NCBI RefSeq assembly: GCF_004193175.1
Contig: NZ_SAUH01000001.1
Span: forward strand, 558,001-622,000
Direction: 5' to 3'
Origin: Streptomyces sp. RFCAC02
Lineage (GTDB): Bacteria > Actinomycetota > Actinomycetes > Streptomycetales > Streptomycetaceae
DNA: 64,000 nt
Shown: positions 25,459-33,423 of the stretch, piece after piece
Layout of the letters: the number at the start of each line of letters is the position of its first letter
Position numbering within the stretch: the stretch's first letter is position 1
Notes under the pieces: model-generated
The model's database searches: none
What the model was told of the DNA's origin: nothing
What the model saw: only the letters and a program-made list of their open reading frames with translations
Program-made: the position numbers and the translations under genes

Positions 25459-26558
25459 CGGGTCGTTCCCTCTTCTTCGGCGGTGTCGCGCACGTCCTCG
25501 GCCGGCGTGGGGGCAAGGTCCGCGGTCCCGGTGGGCCGCTCGACGGTGAGACCCCGTTCGCGCAGGAACGCGAGGGCCGGGGCGTTGTCGCCGGGGGTGC
25601 CGGGCAGCGCGATGCGCATCCGGCCGACCTGGTGGCCGCCGACCGTGTCCATGGCGGCGCCGAGGATCGAGACGTCCAGGTCGAACGTCCGGGAGAGCTG
25701 CGAGATGACCGGCCGGCCGGCGGACTCGCCGTGGAACGTGATGTCCACGACCGTGCCGGCGTCGTCCGTCCCGGCCGCGTCGTCGGCGGCGCGCGCGCTG
25801 CCGCCGGCGACGGGGAACAGCTCGTGCGCCAGGCGGGAGCCGGGCGTGGCCAGCAGGTCGGTGACGGTGCCGGACTCCACGACGCGGCCGCCCTCCATGA
25901 GGGCCGCCGAGTCGCAGACGGCCTTCACGACGTCCATCTCGTGCGTGATCAGCACGACGGTGAGTCCGAGCTGCTCGTTCAGGTCGCGCAGGAGCCGCAG
26001 GACGGAGCGGGTGGTCCCGGGGTCGAGCGCGGAGGTCGCCTCGTCGGACAGCAGGACCTTCGGGTCGCCGGCGAGGGCGCGGGCTATGCCGACGCGCTGC
26101 TTCTGGCCGCCGGACAGCTGGGCGGGGTAGGCGCGGGCCTTGTCGGCGAGACCGACCAGGTCGAGAAGTTCATGGGCCTTGCGGGCCCGCTCGCGGCGGG
26201 TGAGGCCGAGGATCTCCAGGGGCAGTTCGACGTTGCCACGCACCGTGCGGGAGGTCAGCAGGTTGAAGTGCTGGAAGATCATGCCGATGCGGGTGCGCGC
26301 CTCGCGCAGGGGGCGGCCCGCGCGGTGGGAGCGGCGGGTGTCGAGCGCGGTCAGGTCCTGGCCGTCGACCGTGACGGTGCCGGAGGTCGGGGTCTCCAGC
26401 AGGTTGAGGCACCGGATGAGGGTGGATTTGCCGGCTCCGCTGCGGCCGATGACGCCGAAGACCTCGCCGGGGCGCACATGGAGGTTCACGCCGTCCAGGG
26501 CGGTGACCTCGCGGTCGCGCGAGCGGTAGACCTTCGTCAGGTCCGTGGTGGTGATCAC
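25455..26558 (-). CDS. metN: Methionine ABC transporter ATP-binding protein
   Basis: A 367-aa ABC ATPase. Walker A is GRSGAGKST, the Q-loop FQHFNLL, the signature LSGGQKQRVGIARAL, Walker B VLLSDEATSALD and the H-loop ITHEMD. A C-terminal NIL domain (about 270-340, VVDITFHGESAGRPVISQLS onward) is the methionine-sensing domain that inhibits transport when methionine is plentiful inside. The start is GTG 26558 (VITTTDLTKVYRSRDREVTA), matching the family N terminus; no strong ribosome site is seen. A Cys/Met-rich leader peptide lies 134 bp upstream, which suggests attenuation by sulfur amino acids. Confidence 0.93.
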   Translation of the reverse strand: MITTTDLTKVYRSRDREVTALDGVNLHVRPGEVFGVIGRSGAGKSTLIRCLNLLETPTSGTVTVDGQDLTALDTRRSHRAGRPLREARTRIGMIFQHFNLLTSRTVRGNVELPLEILGLTRRERARKAHELLDLVGLADKARAYPAQLSGGQKQRVGIARALAGDPKVLLSDEATSALDPGTTRSVLRLLRDLNEQLGLTVVLITHEMDVVKAVCDSAALMEGGRVVESGTVTDLLATPGSRLAHELFPVAGGSARAADDAAGTDDAGTVVDITFHGESAGRPVISQLSRTFDLDVSILGAAMDTVGGHQVGRMRIALPGTPGDNAPALAFLRERGLTVERPTGTADLAPTPAEDVRDTAEEEGTTR

Positions 26559-26692
26559 AGGATGTCCGTCACTGTCGCGGGGCGGCCCGGCGGGCGTGGG
26601 AAGGCGCACCGGGGCACGGCGGGGCCGTGCTTGCGGGGCATGGGGTGAGGGGCGCCGGCGAGGGGCGCGCGGGCCTGGGGGAAGGCGTGACC

Positions 26693-26734
26693 TCAGCAGC
26701 CGCACATTCGACACATACAACGAGCACCGGGCAT
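26693..26734 (-). CDS. Putative Cys/Met-rich leader peptide upstream of metNIQ (13 aa)
   Basis: A 13-codon frame reads MPGARCMCRMCGC then stop, with four cysteines and three methionines. GAGG lies 8 nt before the ATG at 26734. It sits in the 354-bp leader of metN on the same strand, ending about 134 bp before the metN GTG. Actinobacterial sulfur genes are known to carry short cysteine-rich upstream frames whose translation senses Cys-tRNA supply; assigning that role here is inference. The residue bias is far from the Ala/Gly/Arg background of the genome. Confidence 0.55.
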   Translation of the reverse strand: MPGARCMCRMCGC

Positions 26735-26912
26735 GAGCGCTGCCTCGGCCGTCTGCTGACGTGTGCTCGTCGTGGTCATGCCCCCCAGTAAAACAGACGT
26801 TCCCCCTGGGGCAGGTGCCCGGTCCCGGGGCTGTGGTCAACACCACGTGGGCGCCGGTGGGAGGCGGGACCCGGGCGCGGCGGCGGGCCGGGTGCCCCGT
26901 AGAGTCGGGGGC

Positions 26913-27290
26913 ATGATTGCCCCGCTGACGGTCGCGGTCGCCGTGGCCGCGCTGCTGCTGACCGCGTGGTGCGCGTACGCGGCGGTCAGGGACCAGGCCG
27001 TGAAGGACTGGCACTACATCGGCATGGCCGTGGTGCTGCTGCTGACGCTGGTGCAGCTCGGGGTGGCCGCGGTGCAGCTCGCGCGCGGTGAGCGTCCGGA
27101 CGGGGACTCGACGGCGGTGTTCGTCTCGTACCTGGTCGCGGTGGTGCTGTGCCTGCCGGTCGTGGCGATCGTGTCGCTGAGCGAGCGGACGCGGTGGGGC
27201 TCCGCCACGGTGGCCGCGGGCGCGCTCGTGCTGGCGGTGCTGCAGATCCGGCTCGGCGACATCTGGGCGGGGGGTGTGAGCGGTGGCTGA
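26913..27290 (+). CDS. Hypothetical membrane protein with four predicted helices (125 aa)
   Basis: About four hydrophobic segments: residues ~1-22 (IAPLTVAVAVAALLLTAWC), ~36-56 (IGMAVVLLLTLVQLGVAAV), ~68-90 (STAVFVSYLVAVVLCLPVVA) and ~97-113. A short charged loop ARGERPDGD joins the second and third. No family is recognised. The ATG at 26913 has only a GGGGG run before it. Its last 8 bases overlap the next gene, so the two are coupled and may form a small membrane complex. Confidence 0.6.
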   Translation: MIAPLTVAVAVAALLLTAWCAYAAVRDQAVKDWHYIGMAVVLLLTLVQLGVAAVQLARGERPDGDSTAVFVSYLVAVVLCLPVVAIVSLSERTRWGSATVAAGALVLAVLQIRLGDIWAGGVSGG

Positions 27291-27750
27291 GAACGGCGTT
27301 GGCGCCCCGGCGGCGCGGGCCGGGCTGGCGACCGGCCCCGGGCGGCTGCTCGTGACGCTGTACGGCGTGTTCACGGTCGCGGCGGCGTCGCGTTCGGCGT
27401 TCCAGTTGTCGGCGCAGTTCGACGAGGCGCCGCTCGCGTACGTGCTGTCGGCGGTCGCGGCGCTGGTGTACGCGTTCATCACCGTGTCGCTCGTGCGGGG
27501 CGGCGAGGGGGCGCGGCGGCTCGCGCTGGTGTGCTGCGCGGCGGAACTCGTGGGCGTCCTGACCGTCGGTACCTGGACGCTGGTGGACGGCGCCGCGTTC
27601 CCCGACGCCACCGTGTGGTCGGACTACGGGCGCGGCTACCTGTTCCTGCCGGTGGTGCTGCCGGTGGCGGGGCTTCTGTGGCTGCGTCGGGCGGGAGCCG
27701 CGGCGCCGGCGGGCGGCAGGACCGGCGAACGGGCCGACGCCGCGCGGTGA
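27283..27750 (+). CDS. Hypothetical membrane protein with four predicted helices (155 aa)
   Basis: It starts at GTG 27283 inside the end of the previous gene. After a polar N terminus (AENGVGAPAARAGLATG) come hydrophobic segments at about residues 22-42, 50-68, 76-98 and 116-136 (GYLFLPVVLPVAGLLWL). The C terminus is polar and Ala/Gly-rich. No domain is recognised. A bidirectional hairpin begins 6 bases past its stop. Confidence 0.6.
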   Translation: MAENGVGAPAARAGLATGPGRLLVTLYGVFTVAAASRSAFQLSAQFDEAPLAYVLSAVAALVYAFITVSLVRGGEGARRLALVCCAAELVGVLTVGTWTLVDGAAFPDATVWSDYGRGYLFLPVVLPVAGLLWLRRAGAAAPAGGRTGERADAAR

Positions 27751-27755
27751 ACGAC

Positions 27756-27784
27756 CGAGGCCCGCCGGAGTGCGGCGGGCCTCG
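27756..27784. terminator. Bidirectional hairpin terminator
   Basis: A perfect 11-bp stem CGAGGCCCGCC / GGCGGGCCTCG with a 7-nt loop lies between two converging genes (stops at 27750 and 27799) and probably serves both. Confidence 0.75.
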
Positions 27785-27798
27785 TGAGTCGGAGCCGG

Positions 27799-28290
27799 TC
27801 AGGCGGCGGCGAGCGTGACCTCCTTCTCCATGGTCACGCTGCGCAGGTGGCGGGCGACCTCCTCGGTGGCCACCGGTACGTAGCCGAGCCGCCGGTACAG
27901 GCGGGGGTTGTCGGCGCCGCGGTGGCTCGTGCGCAGGCGGTAGCGCGCCGCGGCCCGTTCGGCGGCGAGGCGGTCCTCGATCGCGACGAGCAGCCGGCCG
28001 CCGAGGCCGTGCCGCTGCATGCGGGGGTGGACGATCAGGCGGGTGATGGCGGCGGTGCCGTCCGCGTCGACCGTGCCCCGGACGGATCCGACGACCTCGG
28101 CGCCCAGGCGGGCGGCCAGGACGACGGTCCCGCGCATCTCGGCGCGCAGCGCGGCGAGGGTCTGGGTCAGCGGTTCGATGGTGTAGTCGCCGCGCAGTTC
28201 GGCCTCCGGCTGGTAGCAGAGGTACTGGAGCTTGAGGATCTGCTCCGCGTCCTGGTCGGTGGCGGTGTCGATCGTGACGCTCATGCCCAT
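27799..28290 (-). CDS. GNAT family N-acetyltransferase
   Basis: A 163-aa acetyltransferase with the CoA-binding segment AAITRLIVHPRMQRHGLGGR followed by LLVAIEDRL (motif A, about residues 83-111) and a late TSHRGADNPRLYRRLGYVPV, the usual N-x-x-R-x-x-Y-x-x-x-G-F/Y motif B. The start is ATG 28290 with GGAGG 11 bases upstream, or ATG 28284 two codons later. The substrate is unknown. It is monocistronic. Confidence 0.85.
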   Translation of the reverse strand: MGMSVTIDTATDQDAEQILKLQYLCYQPEAELRGDYTIEPLTQTLAALRAEMRGTVVLAARLGAEVVGSVRGTVDADGTAAITRLIVHPRMQRHGLGGRLLVAIEDRLAAERAAARYRLRTSHRGADNPRLYRRLGYVPVATEEVARHLRSVTMEKEVTLAAA

Positions 28291-28457
28291 GTGTGTGCAC
28301 GCCTCCAAGTGAGGTGTCCGGGCCGGCCGTGCGGGAATCGAGGGTGACGCGTTCGGCCGGCGGCTGCCCTGACGGCGCGGTGCTGACCTGCGCCGTGAGC
28401 ATTCTGCTCGCAACCGGTCGCTGAGGGAATGCGTCGGCCCCAACTCACCTGTGACTT

Positions 28458-29627
28458 TCACGACTCGGGCGAACGGCGGAGGTCGGTGGCGGCCAGCAGC
28501 GCGGTGTCGGGCTGGTCGGCGTAGAGGCCGTCGATGCCGGTGGCGTAGTAGGCGCGGGCGGCGCGGAGGGCGTCGCCGTGGCGGTCGGGGTCGTCGCCGC
28601 GGCGGAAGGAGGGGGGCAGGAAGGCGTTCTCGGCGCGGAGGGTGTAGCCGAAGACGAGGAGCCCCGCGTCGTGGGCGTCGGCGACGAGGCGGGTGGGGCG
28701 GCCGGTGCCGTCGGCGTCGCCGGGCGGGAGGACGAGGTCGAGGGAGGGGCCTATCGCGTGGGCCCAGCGGGCGGTACGGCGCAGGGCCTCGGGCGTCGTG
28801 GGGTCGTCCGTGCTCCCACCGCCGCCGCGGCCGCCCTCGCCGTCCTCGCCGTCGATGAGGAGGACGCGCGGGTTGTCGGTGAGGCGTGCGATGCGGCGGA
28901 CGGCGGCCGGCTCGAACGACTGGACGACCACGGGCGCGTCGGCGCCCGCCAGGCCGCGGCGGCGCAGGGTGCGGGCGAGGGGCTCCTCGATCTCCAGACC
29001 GCGCGAGCGGAAGTACGCGGAGTGCTTGGTCTCGGTGCACACCCACACCTGCCGGTCGCGGCGGCGGCCCTCGTCGGCGGCCCAGTCGAGGACCTCGTCG
29101 TAGGTGGGGACGGGCCAGCGGCCGTCGTACCGCGTGTTGCCCGGGCGGCGGCCGGGGAGGCGTTCGACCGCGCGCAGGGTCCTCAGCTCCTCCAGCGTGA
29201 AGTCCTCGGTGAACCAGCCGGTGAGGCGTTCGCCGTCCACGGTGCGGGTGGTGCGGCGGCCGGCGAACTCGCGGTGCTCGGCGACGTCCGTGGTGCCGCC
29301 GATCTCGTTCTCGTGGCGGCAGACGAGGCGGCCGTCCTTCGTCGCGACGAGGTCCACCTCGATCATGTCGGCGCCGAGATCGAGTCCGAGGGTGTAGGCG
29401 GCGATGGTGTGCTCGGGGCGGTAGCCGCAGGCGCCGCGGTGGGCGACGACGGCGGGCGTGCGCAGGGTGGCCAGACCGGTGCGGTCCGGGTCACGGCCGG
29501 GCGGGCCGGCCGGCACCGGCGGGCCGCCCGCCGCGGGGGCGGACGTGCGGGCCGCGGTCAGGGCGGCGGCGGTGCCGGCGAGTGCGGCGCCGAGGACGGC
29601 TCGTCGGCGGGGGCGGTGAGCGCTCAT
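28458..29627 (-). CDS. Glycerophosphodiester phosphodiesterase, Tat-exported
   Basis: A 389-aa GDPD. The N terminus MSAHRPRRRAVLGAALAGTA has a twin-arginine motif (RRRAVLG) and hydrophobic core, so it is likely exported folded. The catalytic TIM barrel shows VVAHRGACGYRPEHTIAAY (catalytic His and Glu) and DMIEVDLVATKDGRLVCRHE (E-x-D metal site and second His), and ends DGLYADQPDTALLA. It splits glycerophosphodiesters to glycerol 3-phosphate and an alcohol, scavenging phosphate or turning over envelope polymers. ATG 29627 has GGGGAG six bases upstream. A Gly-rich insert (EDGEGGRGGGGSTDD) near residue 275 looks like a flexible loop. Confidence 0.92.
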   Translation of the reverse strand: MSAHRPRRRAVLGAALAGTAAALTAARTSAPAAGGPPVPAGPPGRDPDRTGLATLRTPAVVAHRGACGYRPEHTIAAYTLGLDLGADMIEVDLVATKDGRLVCRHENEIGGTTDVAEHREFAGRRTTRTVDGERLTGWFTEDFTLEELRTLRAVERLPGRRPGNTRYDGRWPVPTYDEVLDWAADEGRRRDRQVWVCTETKHSAYFRSRGLEIEEPLARTLRRRGLAGADAPVVVQSFEPAAVRRIARLTDNPRVLLIDGEDGEGGRGGGGSTDDPTTPEALRRTARWAHAIGPSLDLVLPPGDADGTGRPTRLVADAHDAGLLVFGYTLRAENAFLPPSFRRGDDPDRHGDALRAARAYYATGIDGLYADQPDTALLAATDLRRSPES

Positions 29628-29799
29628 GGGACTCCCCGTGGCGTGAGCACGTGCCCGACATACCGCTACAGACCGGACACGTCGGCTGCGAAATCGAGTA
29701 TCAACCGCGTGAACCCCGTGCGCGAGACGGGCGGACGCGCGAGTATCGTCCTGGTGGCACACCGTGCCGCGTGCGCACAGGAAAGACCCGGAGGGGAAG

Positions 29800-30480
29800 T
29801 TGTCCCGATTCGTCCTCATGAAGGTGCTGGTCGGCCCGCTGCTGAGGCTGCTCTTCCGCCCACGGGTCGAGGGCATCGAACGCGTACCGGGCCACGGCCC
29901 CGTGATCCTCGCGGGCAACCACCTCACGTTCATCGACTCCGTCATCCTGCCCCTCATCAGCAAGCGGCAGGTCTTCTTCATCGGCAAGAACGAGTACGTC
30001 AAGGGGCGCGGCCTCAAGGGCTGGGCCATGGCGTGGTTCTTCACCGCATCCGGCATGATCCCCGTCGACCGGGACGGCGGGCACGGCGGCGTCGCGGCGC
30101 TGATGACCGGCCGGCGCGTCCTGGAGGAGGGGCACGTCTTCGGCATCTACCCCGAGGGCACGCGCTCGCCGGACGGGCGCCTGTACCGGGGGCGTACGGG
30201 CATCGCGCGCCTCACCCTGATGACGGGCGCGCCGGTGGTGCCGTTCGCGATGATCGGCACCGACCGGGTGCAGCCGGGCGGCAAGGGGCTGCCGCGCATC
30301 GGCCGGGGCCGCCGGATCACCGTCCGCTTCGGGCAGCCGCTGGACTTCTCGCGCTACGAGGGCATGGACCGCGACCGCTACGTGCTGCGCGCCGTCACCG
30401 ACGAGGTGATGACCGAGGTGATGCGGCTCTCCGGCCAGGAGTACGTCGACATGTACGCCACCAAGGCGAAGGCCGCCTGA
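29800..30480 (+). CDS. 1-acyl-sn-glycerol-3-phosphate acyltransferase (PlsC family)
   Basis: A 226-aa LPLAT enzyme. The catalytic H-x4-D motif is GNHLTFIDSV (about residues 45-54). The glycerol-phosphate site is FGIYPEGTRSPDGRLYRGRTG (quoted in part in the family sense), and PVVPFAMIGTDRVQPGG follows. It acylates lysophosphatidic acid at sn-2 to make phosphatidic acid at the membrane; substrate preference could differ. A TTG start at 29800 is chosen because GGAGGGG sits directly before it and the product then begins SRFVLMKVLVGPLL. The ATG at 29818 is too far from that site. Confidence 0.87.
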   Translation: MSRFVLMKVLVGPLLRLLFRPRVEGIERVPGHGPVILAGNHLTFIDSVILPLISKRQVFFIGKNEYVKGRGLKGWAMAWFFTASGMIPVDRDGGHGGVAALMTGRRVLEEGHVFGIYPEGTRSPDGRLYRGRTGIARLTLMTGAPVVPFAMIGTDRVQPGGKGLPRIGRGRRITVRFGQPLDFSRYEGMDRDRYVLRAVTDEVMTEVMRLSGQEYVDMYATKAKAA

Positions 30481-30546
30481 CCGGGCGCTGGGCCTCTCCC
30501 CCGCCGTCCACCGGCACGCCGTGCCGCCGCGCCGTCCTCCCCGGGA

Positions 30547-31521
30547 TCACGTCCAGGGCAGGGCGGCGCGCGTCTGCCAGTAGGCGGCCGGGGGCTCCGC
30601 CAGCCGGGTGAGGGCGGCCCGCTCGTCCGGGGTGAGGCGCAGGCGGGCGGCGGCCAGGTTCGCCGTGAGCTGGCCGGTCGTCGCCGCACCGGACAGCACG
30701 ACGCCGGCCCACGGCTCGTGGAGCACCGCGGCCAGCGCGACGGCGTCGGGGCCGGTGCCGTGCGCCTCGGCGACACGGCGCACCTCGGGCGGTGCGCTGT
30801 CGGCGGCGAGGCGCCCGTTGGCCATGCCCTCCTTCACGATCACGGTGAGCCCGGCGGCGTGCGCCTCGGCGAGGGCGGGGCCGGCCGAGGGCTCCAGGAC
30901 ATTGAACGTGGACTGCACCGTGCCGAACAGCGGGCGGCCGTCCACCGTGACCTCCAGCGCGGCGCGGATCGCGTCGGCCTGCGCCGGGCCGCTCGTGGAC
31001 AGGCCCACCGTGACGCCCGACGCGGCGAGCCGGGTCAGGCGGCCGAGGACGGCCCGGTCGGTCAGGGCGGGGCTGTCCGGGGTGACGGAGTGGATCTGGT
31101 AGAGGTCGAGCGCGCCGTCGAGGAGCTGGCCGGTCTCCGCGTACTGCCGGTCGAACGTCGCGGCGCCGTGGTCCTTCACCTCGTGGACCTCGGCGTCGGC
31201 GCGCCAGTCGGCGGTGTAGGTGTAGCCCCACTTGCTGCCGACGACGACGTCCCCCGCGGCGTCGGGGCGTGCGGCGAGCCAGCCGGCGAGGAACTCCTCG
31301 GCGCGGCCGTAGGAGCGGGCCGCGTCCAGGTAGCGCACGCCCTGGGCGTACGCGGCGTCGAGCAGGGCGTGGGCGCGGTCGCGCATGGCCCCGGGGGTGC
31401 GGTCCGCGGGGAGGTCCCGGGCGCGGCCCAGGTTGATGTAGCCGGGACGGCCGACCGCGGCCAGGCCCAGGCCGATCCGGGCGGTGGGGGTGGCCTCGGG
31501 ACGGAAACGGGAGAACGCCAT
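30547..31521 (-). CDS. Aldo/keto reductase
   Basis: A 324-aa AKR-fold oxidoreductase. Conserved features are RIGLGLAAVGRPGYINLGRA at the first strands, VRYLDAARSYGRAEEFLAGW carrying the catalytic Asp and Tyr, GDVVVGSKWGYTYTADW with the catalytic lysine, and LDLYQIHSVTPDSP with the active-site His. NADP-binding residues near the C terminus (GVVLSGAATTGQLTANLAA) are as in the family. It would reduce an aldehyde or ketone with NADPH; the substrate is not evident. It is monocistronic, facing away from the large operon that ends just to its right. Confidence 0.88.
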   Translation of the reverse strand: MAFSRFRPEATPTARIGLGLAAVGRPGYINLGRARDLPADRTPGAMRDRAHALLDAAYAQGVRYLDAARSYGRAEEFLAGWLAARPDAAGDVVVGSKWGYTYTADWRADAEVHEVKDHGAATFDRQYAETGQLLDGALDLYQIHSVTPDSPALTDRAVLGRLTRLAASGVTVGLSTSGPAQADAIRAALEVTVDGRPLFGTVQSTFNVLEPSAGPALAEAHAAGLTVIVKEGMANGRLAADSAPPEVRRVAEAHGTGPDAVALAAVLHEPWAGVVLSGAATTGQLTANLAAARLRLTPDERAALTRLAEPPAAYWQTRAALPWT

Positions 31522-31570
31522 GGGGACCTCTGCTGTGGGCGGTGGTACTGCGCGTTCACCGTACCCGGGG

Positions 31571-31605
31571 CGGGCGGGGCCGTGTCGGGGCCGCCCCCCC
31601 GCCCG
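31571..31605 (-). terminator. Probable terminator of the MoxR-VWA-SWIM operon
   Basis: Arms CGGGCGGGG (31571-31579) and CCCCGCCCG (31597-31605) lie immediately after the SWIM gene stop, with further GGCC pairing possible in the loop. Confidence 0.45.
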
Positions 31606-31608
31606 CGG

Positions 31609-33423
31609 CTAGGCCGGCTCCGCCCAGGAGGCGGCGCACAGGGCGCGGGACGTCTCGTCCGCGTAGGCCGCGGCGGCCAGCCAGGCGCGGGCGAAGCGGT
31701 CGGCGTCGGCCGGGAGGAGGCGGCCGAACACGTCACGGCCGCGGTGCGTCGCGGCGTCGAGCAGCTCGTCGAGGAGGAGGGCGCCGGTGGCCAGCCCCGC
31801 GGCACGCAGCGCGCGGGCGTCCGCGCCGTCGCGTCCGGGGAGCGCGAGGGTGCGGCGGCCCGCGGTGACGGCCTGGTCCGTCCTGCGGGTGAGGACGTGC
31901 AGGGGCGGCCGGTCGCTCCGTGTCGCGAGGGGCGGCGCGGCGGGCACGGTCTGCGGGATGTCGCCGCGGACGAGGCGGTCGTGGCCCGCGTTGAACCGCG
32001 CCTCGGGGTCGGGCGTGCGCAGGGCCGTGCCACCACCGGGCGGGACCCCGAACGCCAGCAGGGCCAGCCGCGGGTGGTCGGCCGGTACGAGGCGGCCGAT
32101 GATCCGGAGGCCGAGACCGGGCGCGGACGCGAGGAGGCGGAGGTTGTCGCGGTCGGCGAGCGACGGGTGGCCCGTGGCGGGGACGGCGCGGACGGTCAGG
32201 CCGCCGCACGCGACGGCCAGGACGTCACCGCCGGTCTCGCGCAGCGGGCCGAGGACGGTGGCGTCGAGGAACAGGAGCCCGGCGCCCGGCGGCCGTTCGC
32301 CCTCGGGGAGGGCGAGCGCGGCGAGGGCGCGTCCGGCCTGCGCCGAGGGCGGCTCGGACCACAGCCGGTCGAGCGGCGGGGCGGCCCAGCCGGCGCCCGC
32401 CGCCCGCGCGGCGCGGACGGCCGCGCCGGCGCCGAGCCGGGCGTCCGGGGACACCGTGGCCCCGGAGACGATCAGGCCGGCGCGGGACAGCTCGGCGTGG
32501 GTGAGGGCCGTGTCGCCGAGCCGTACGGTGCGGGCGGCGGCGGCCACGGCGCGCTCGGGGCCGCCGGGCAGGACGTCGGTGACGCTGAAAAGGCGGCCTT
32601 CGGCGTCCGCCGTCCAGGTGACGGCGCCCGCGTGCCCGGTGTCGGCGACGACCGGCTCGGTGAACAGCCCGTAGAGGCGGAGCGAGCCCTTCGGTGTGTA
32701 GGGGCGGCGGGCGGTGCCGCGCAGGGCGGCGAGGCCGGCGCCCCGGGCACCGGGGACGCCGTGGGCGGTGAGCAGGAGGTCGCGCAGGGCCGTGGTGAGG
32801 TCGGCGAGGCGGTGGGCGGGGTCGCCCGCGCGGGCCGCGCGGAGCCGGCCGACGACGGTGACGGCGGCGGTGGCCGGGCGGTGGAGGCCGGCGAGGCGCG
32901 CGGTGTGGGCGGCGCCGAGGAGTTCGGCCTGGAGGACGGCGCCGGCGCCGTCGATGCCGGCTTCCAGCGCGGCCTTCCCCGCGTCCCACAGGGCGCGGGC
33001 CGCGGCGGCCTGGGCGGGCGTGGCCGTCTCCTCGGGAGCGGTGGCGGCCGTGTCGGCGGGGGCCGGGTCGGCGCCGCCGCCGTCGGCGGGCGGGCCGGCC
33101 GTGTCGTGCGCGAGGGGCGCGGCGGTGGCGACGGCGGCGCGGTGGACGCAGTCGGGGGCGAGGAGGCAGCCGCACCGGATCGCCTCGGGAGCGGTCACCG
33201 TCCCGGTGGGGGCGTGCAGGGTGAGGGTGACCTCGTCGTCCACGGCGACGCGCACGGTGTCGCCGTCACGGGTGACCGGCCGGGCGCCGATCCTCGCGGC
33301 GGCGGCGTCGAGGCGTTTGCGGAGCCGGGGGGACAGTGCGGCGACGAGGGCGGCGGTCACCTCCGGGGTGACGGCGGGCAGTGGCGCCGCGGTGGGCGGG
33401 GAAGCGGGCGTGGGTGCGTTCAT
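31609..33423 (-). CDS. SWIM zinc-finger protein (YehQ-like), last gene of the MoxR-VWA operon
   Basis: A 604-aa protein with a SWIM-type zinc site near its N terminus: IRCGCLLAPDCVHR places Cys84, Cys86, Cys92 and His94 in the C-x-C-xn-C-x-H pattern, preceded by strand VTLTLHAPTGTV. SWIM domains bind DNA or proteins. The remaining ~480 residues are Ala-rich helices and strands without a known motif; LYGLFTEPVVADTGHAGAVT and PARATGHPSLADRDNLRLL (approximate) hint at a beta-rich core. It starts at ATG 33423, overlapping the stop of the DUF5682-VWA gene by 4 nt. E. coli YehQ is also a SWIM protein in a locus with MoxR and VWA genes, so the pairing is likely functional. Confidence 0.82.
   Translation of the reverse strand: MNAPTPASPPTAAPLPAVTPEVTAALVAALSPRLRKRLDAAAARIGARPVTRDGDTVRVAVDDEVTLTLHAPTGTVTAPEAIRCGCLLAPDCVHRAAVATAAPLAHDTAGPPADGGGADPAPADTAATAPEETATPAQAAAARALWDAGKAALEAGIDGAGAVLQAELLGAAHTARLAGLHRPATAAVTVVGRLRAARAGDPAHRLADLTTALRDLLLTAHGVPGARGAGLAALRGTARRPYTPKGSLRLYGLFTEPVVADTGHAGAVTWTADAEGRLFSVTDVLPGGPERAVAAAARTVRLGDTALTHAELSRAGLIVSGATVSPDARLGAGAAVRAARAAGAGWAAPPLDRLWSEPPSAQAGRALAALALPEGERPPGAGLLFLDATVLGPLRETGGDVLAVACGGLTVRAVPATGHPSLADRDNLRLLASAPGLGLRIIGRLVPADHPRLALLAFGVPPGGGTALRTPDPEARFNAGHDRLVRGDIPQTVPAAPPLATRSDRPPLHVLTRRTDQAVTAGRRTLALPGRDGADARALRAAGLATGALLLDELLDAATHRGRDVFGRLLPADADRFARAWLAAAAYADETSRALCAASWAEPA

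Noticed and set aside
26559..26912. SAM riboswitch (SAM-I/IV) upstream of metN
   Set aside because: No GCAACCC-type core or the paired helices expected could be found; the leader peptide explains the region better.
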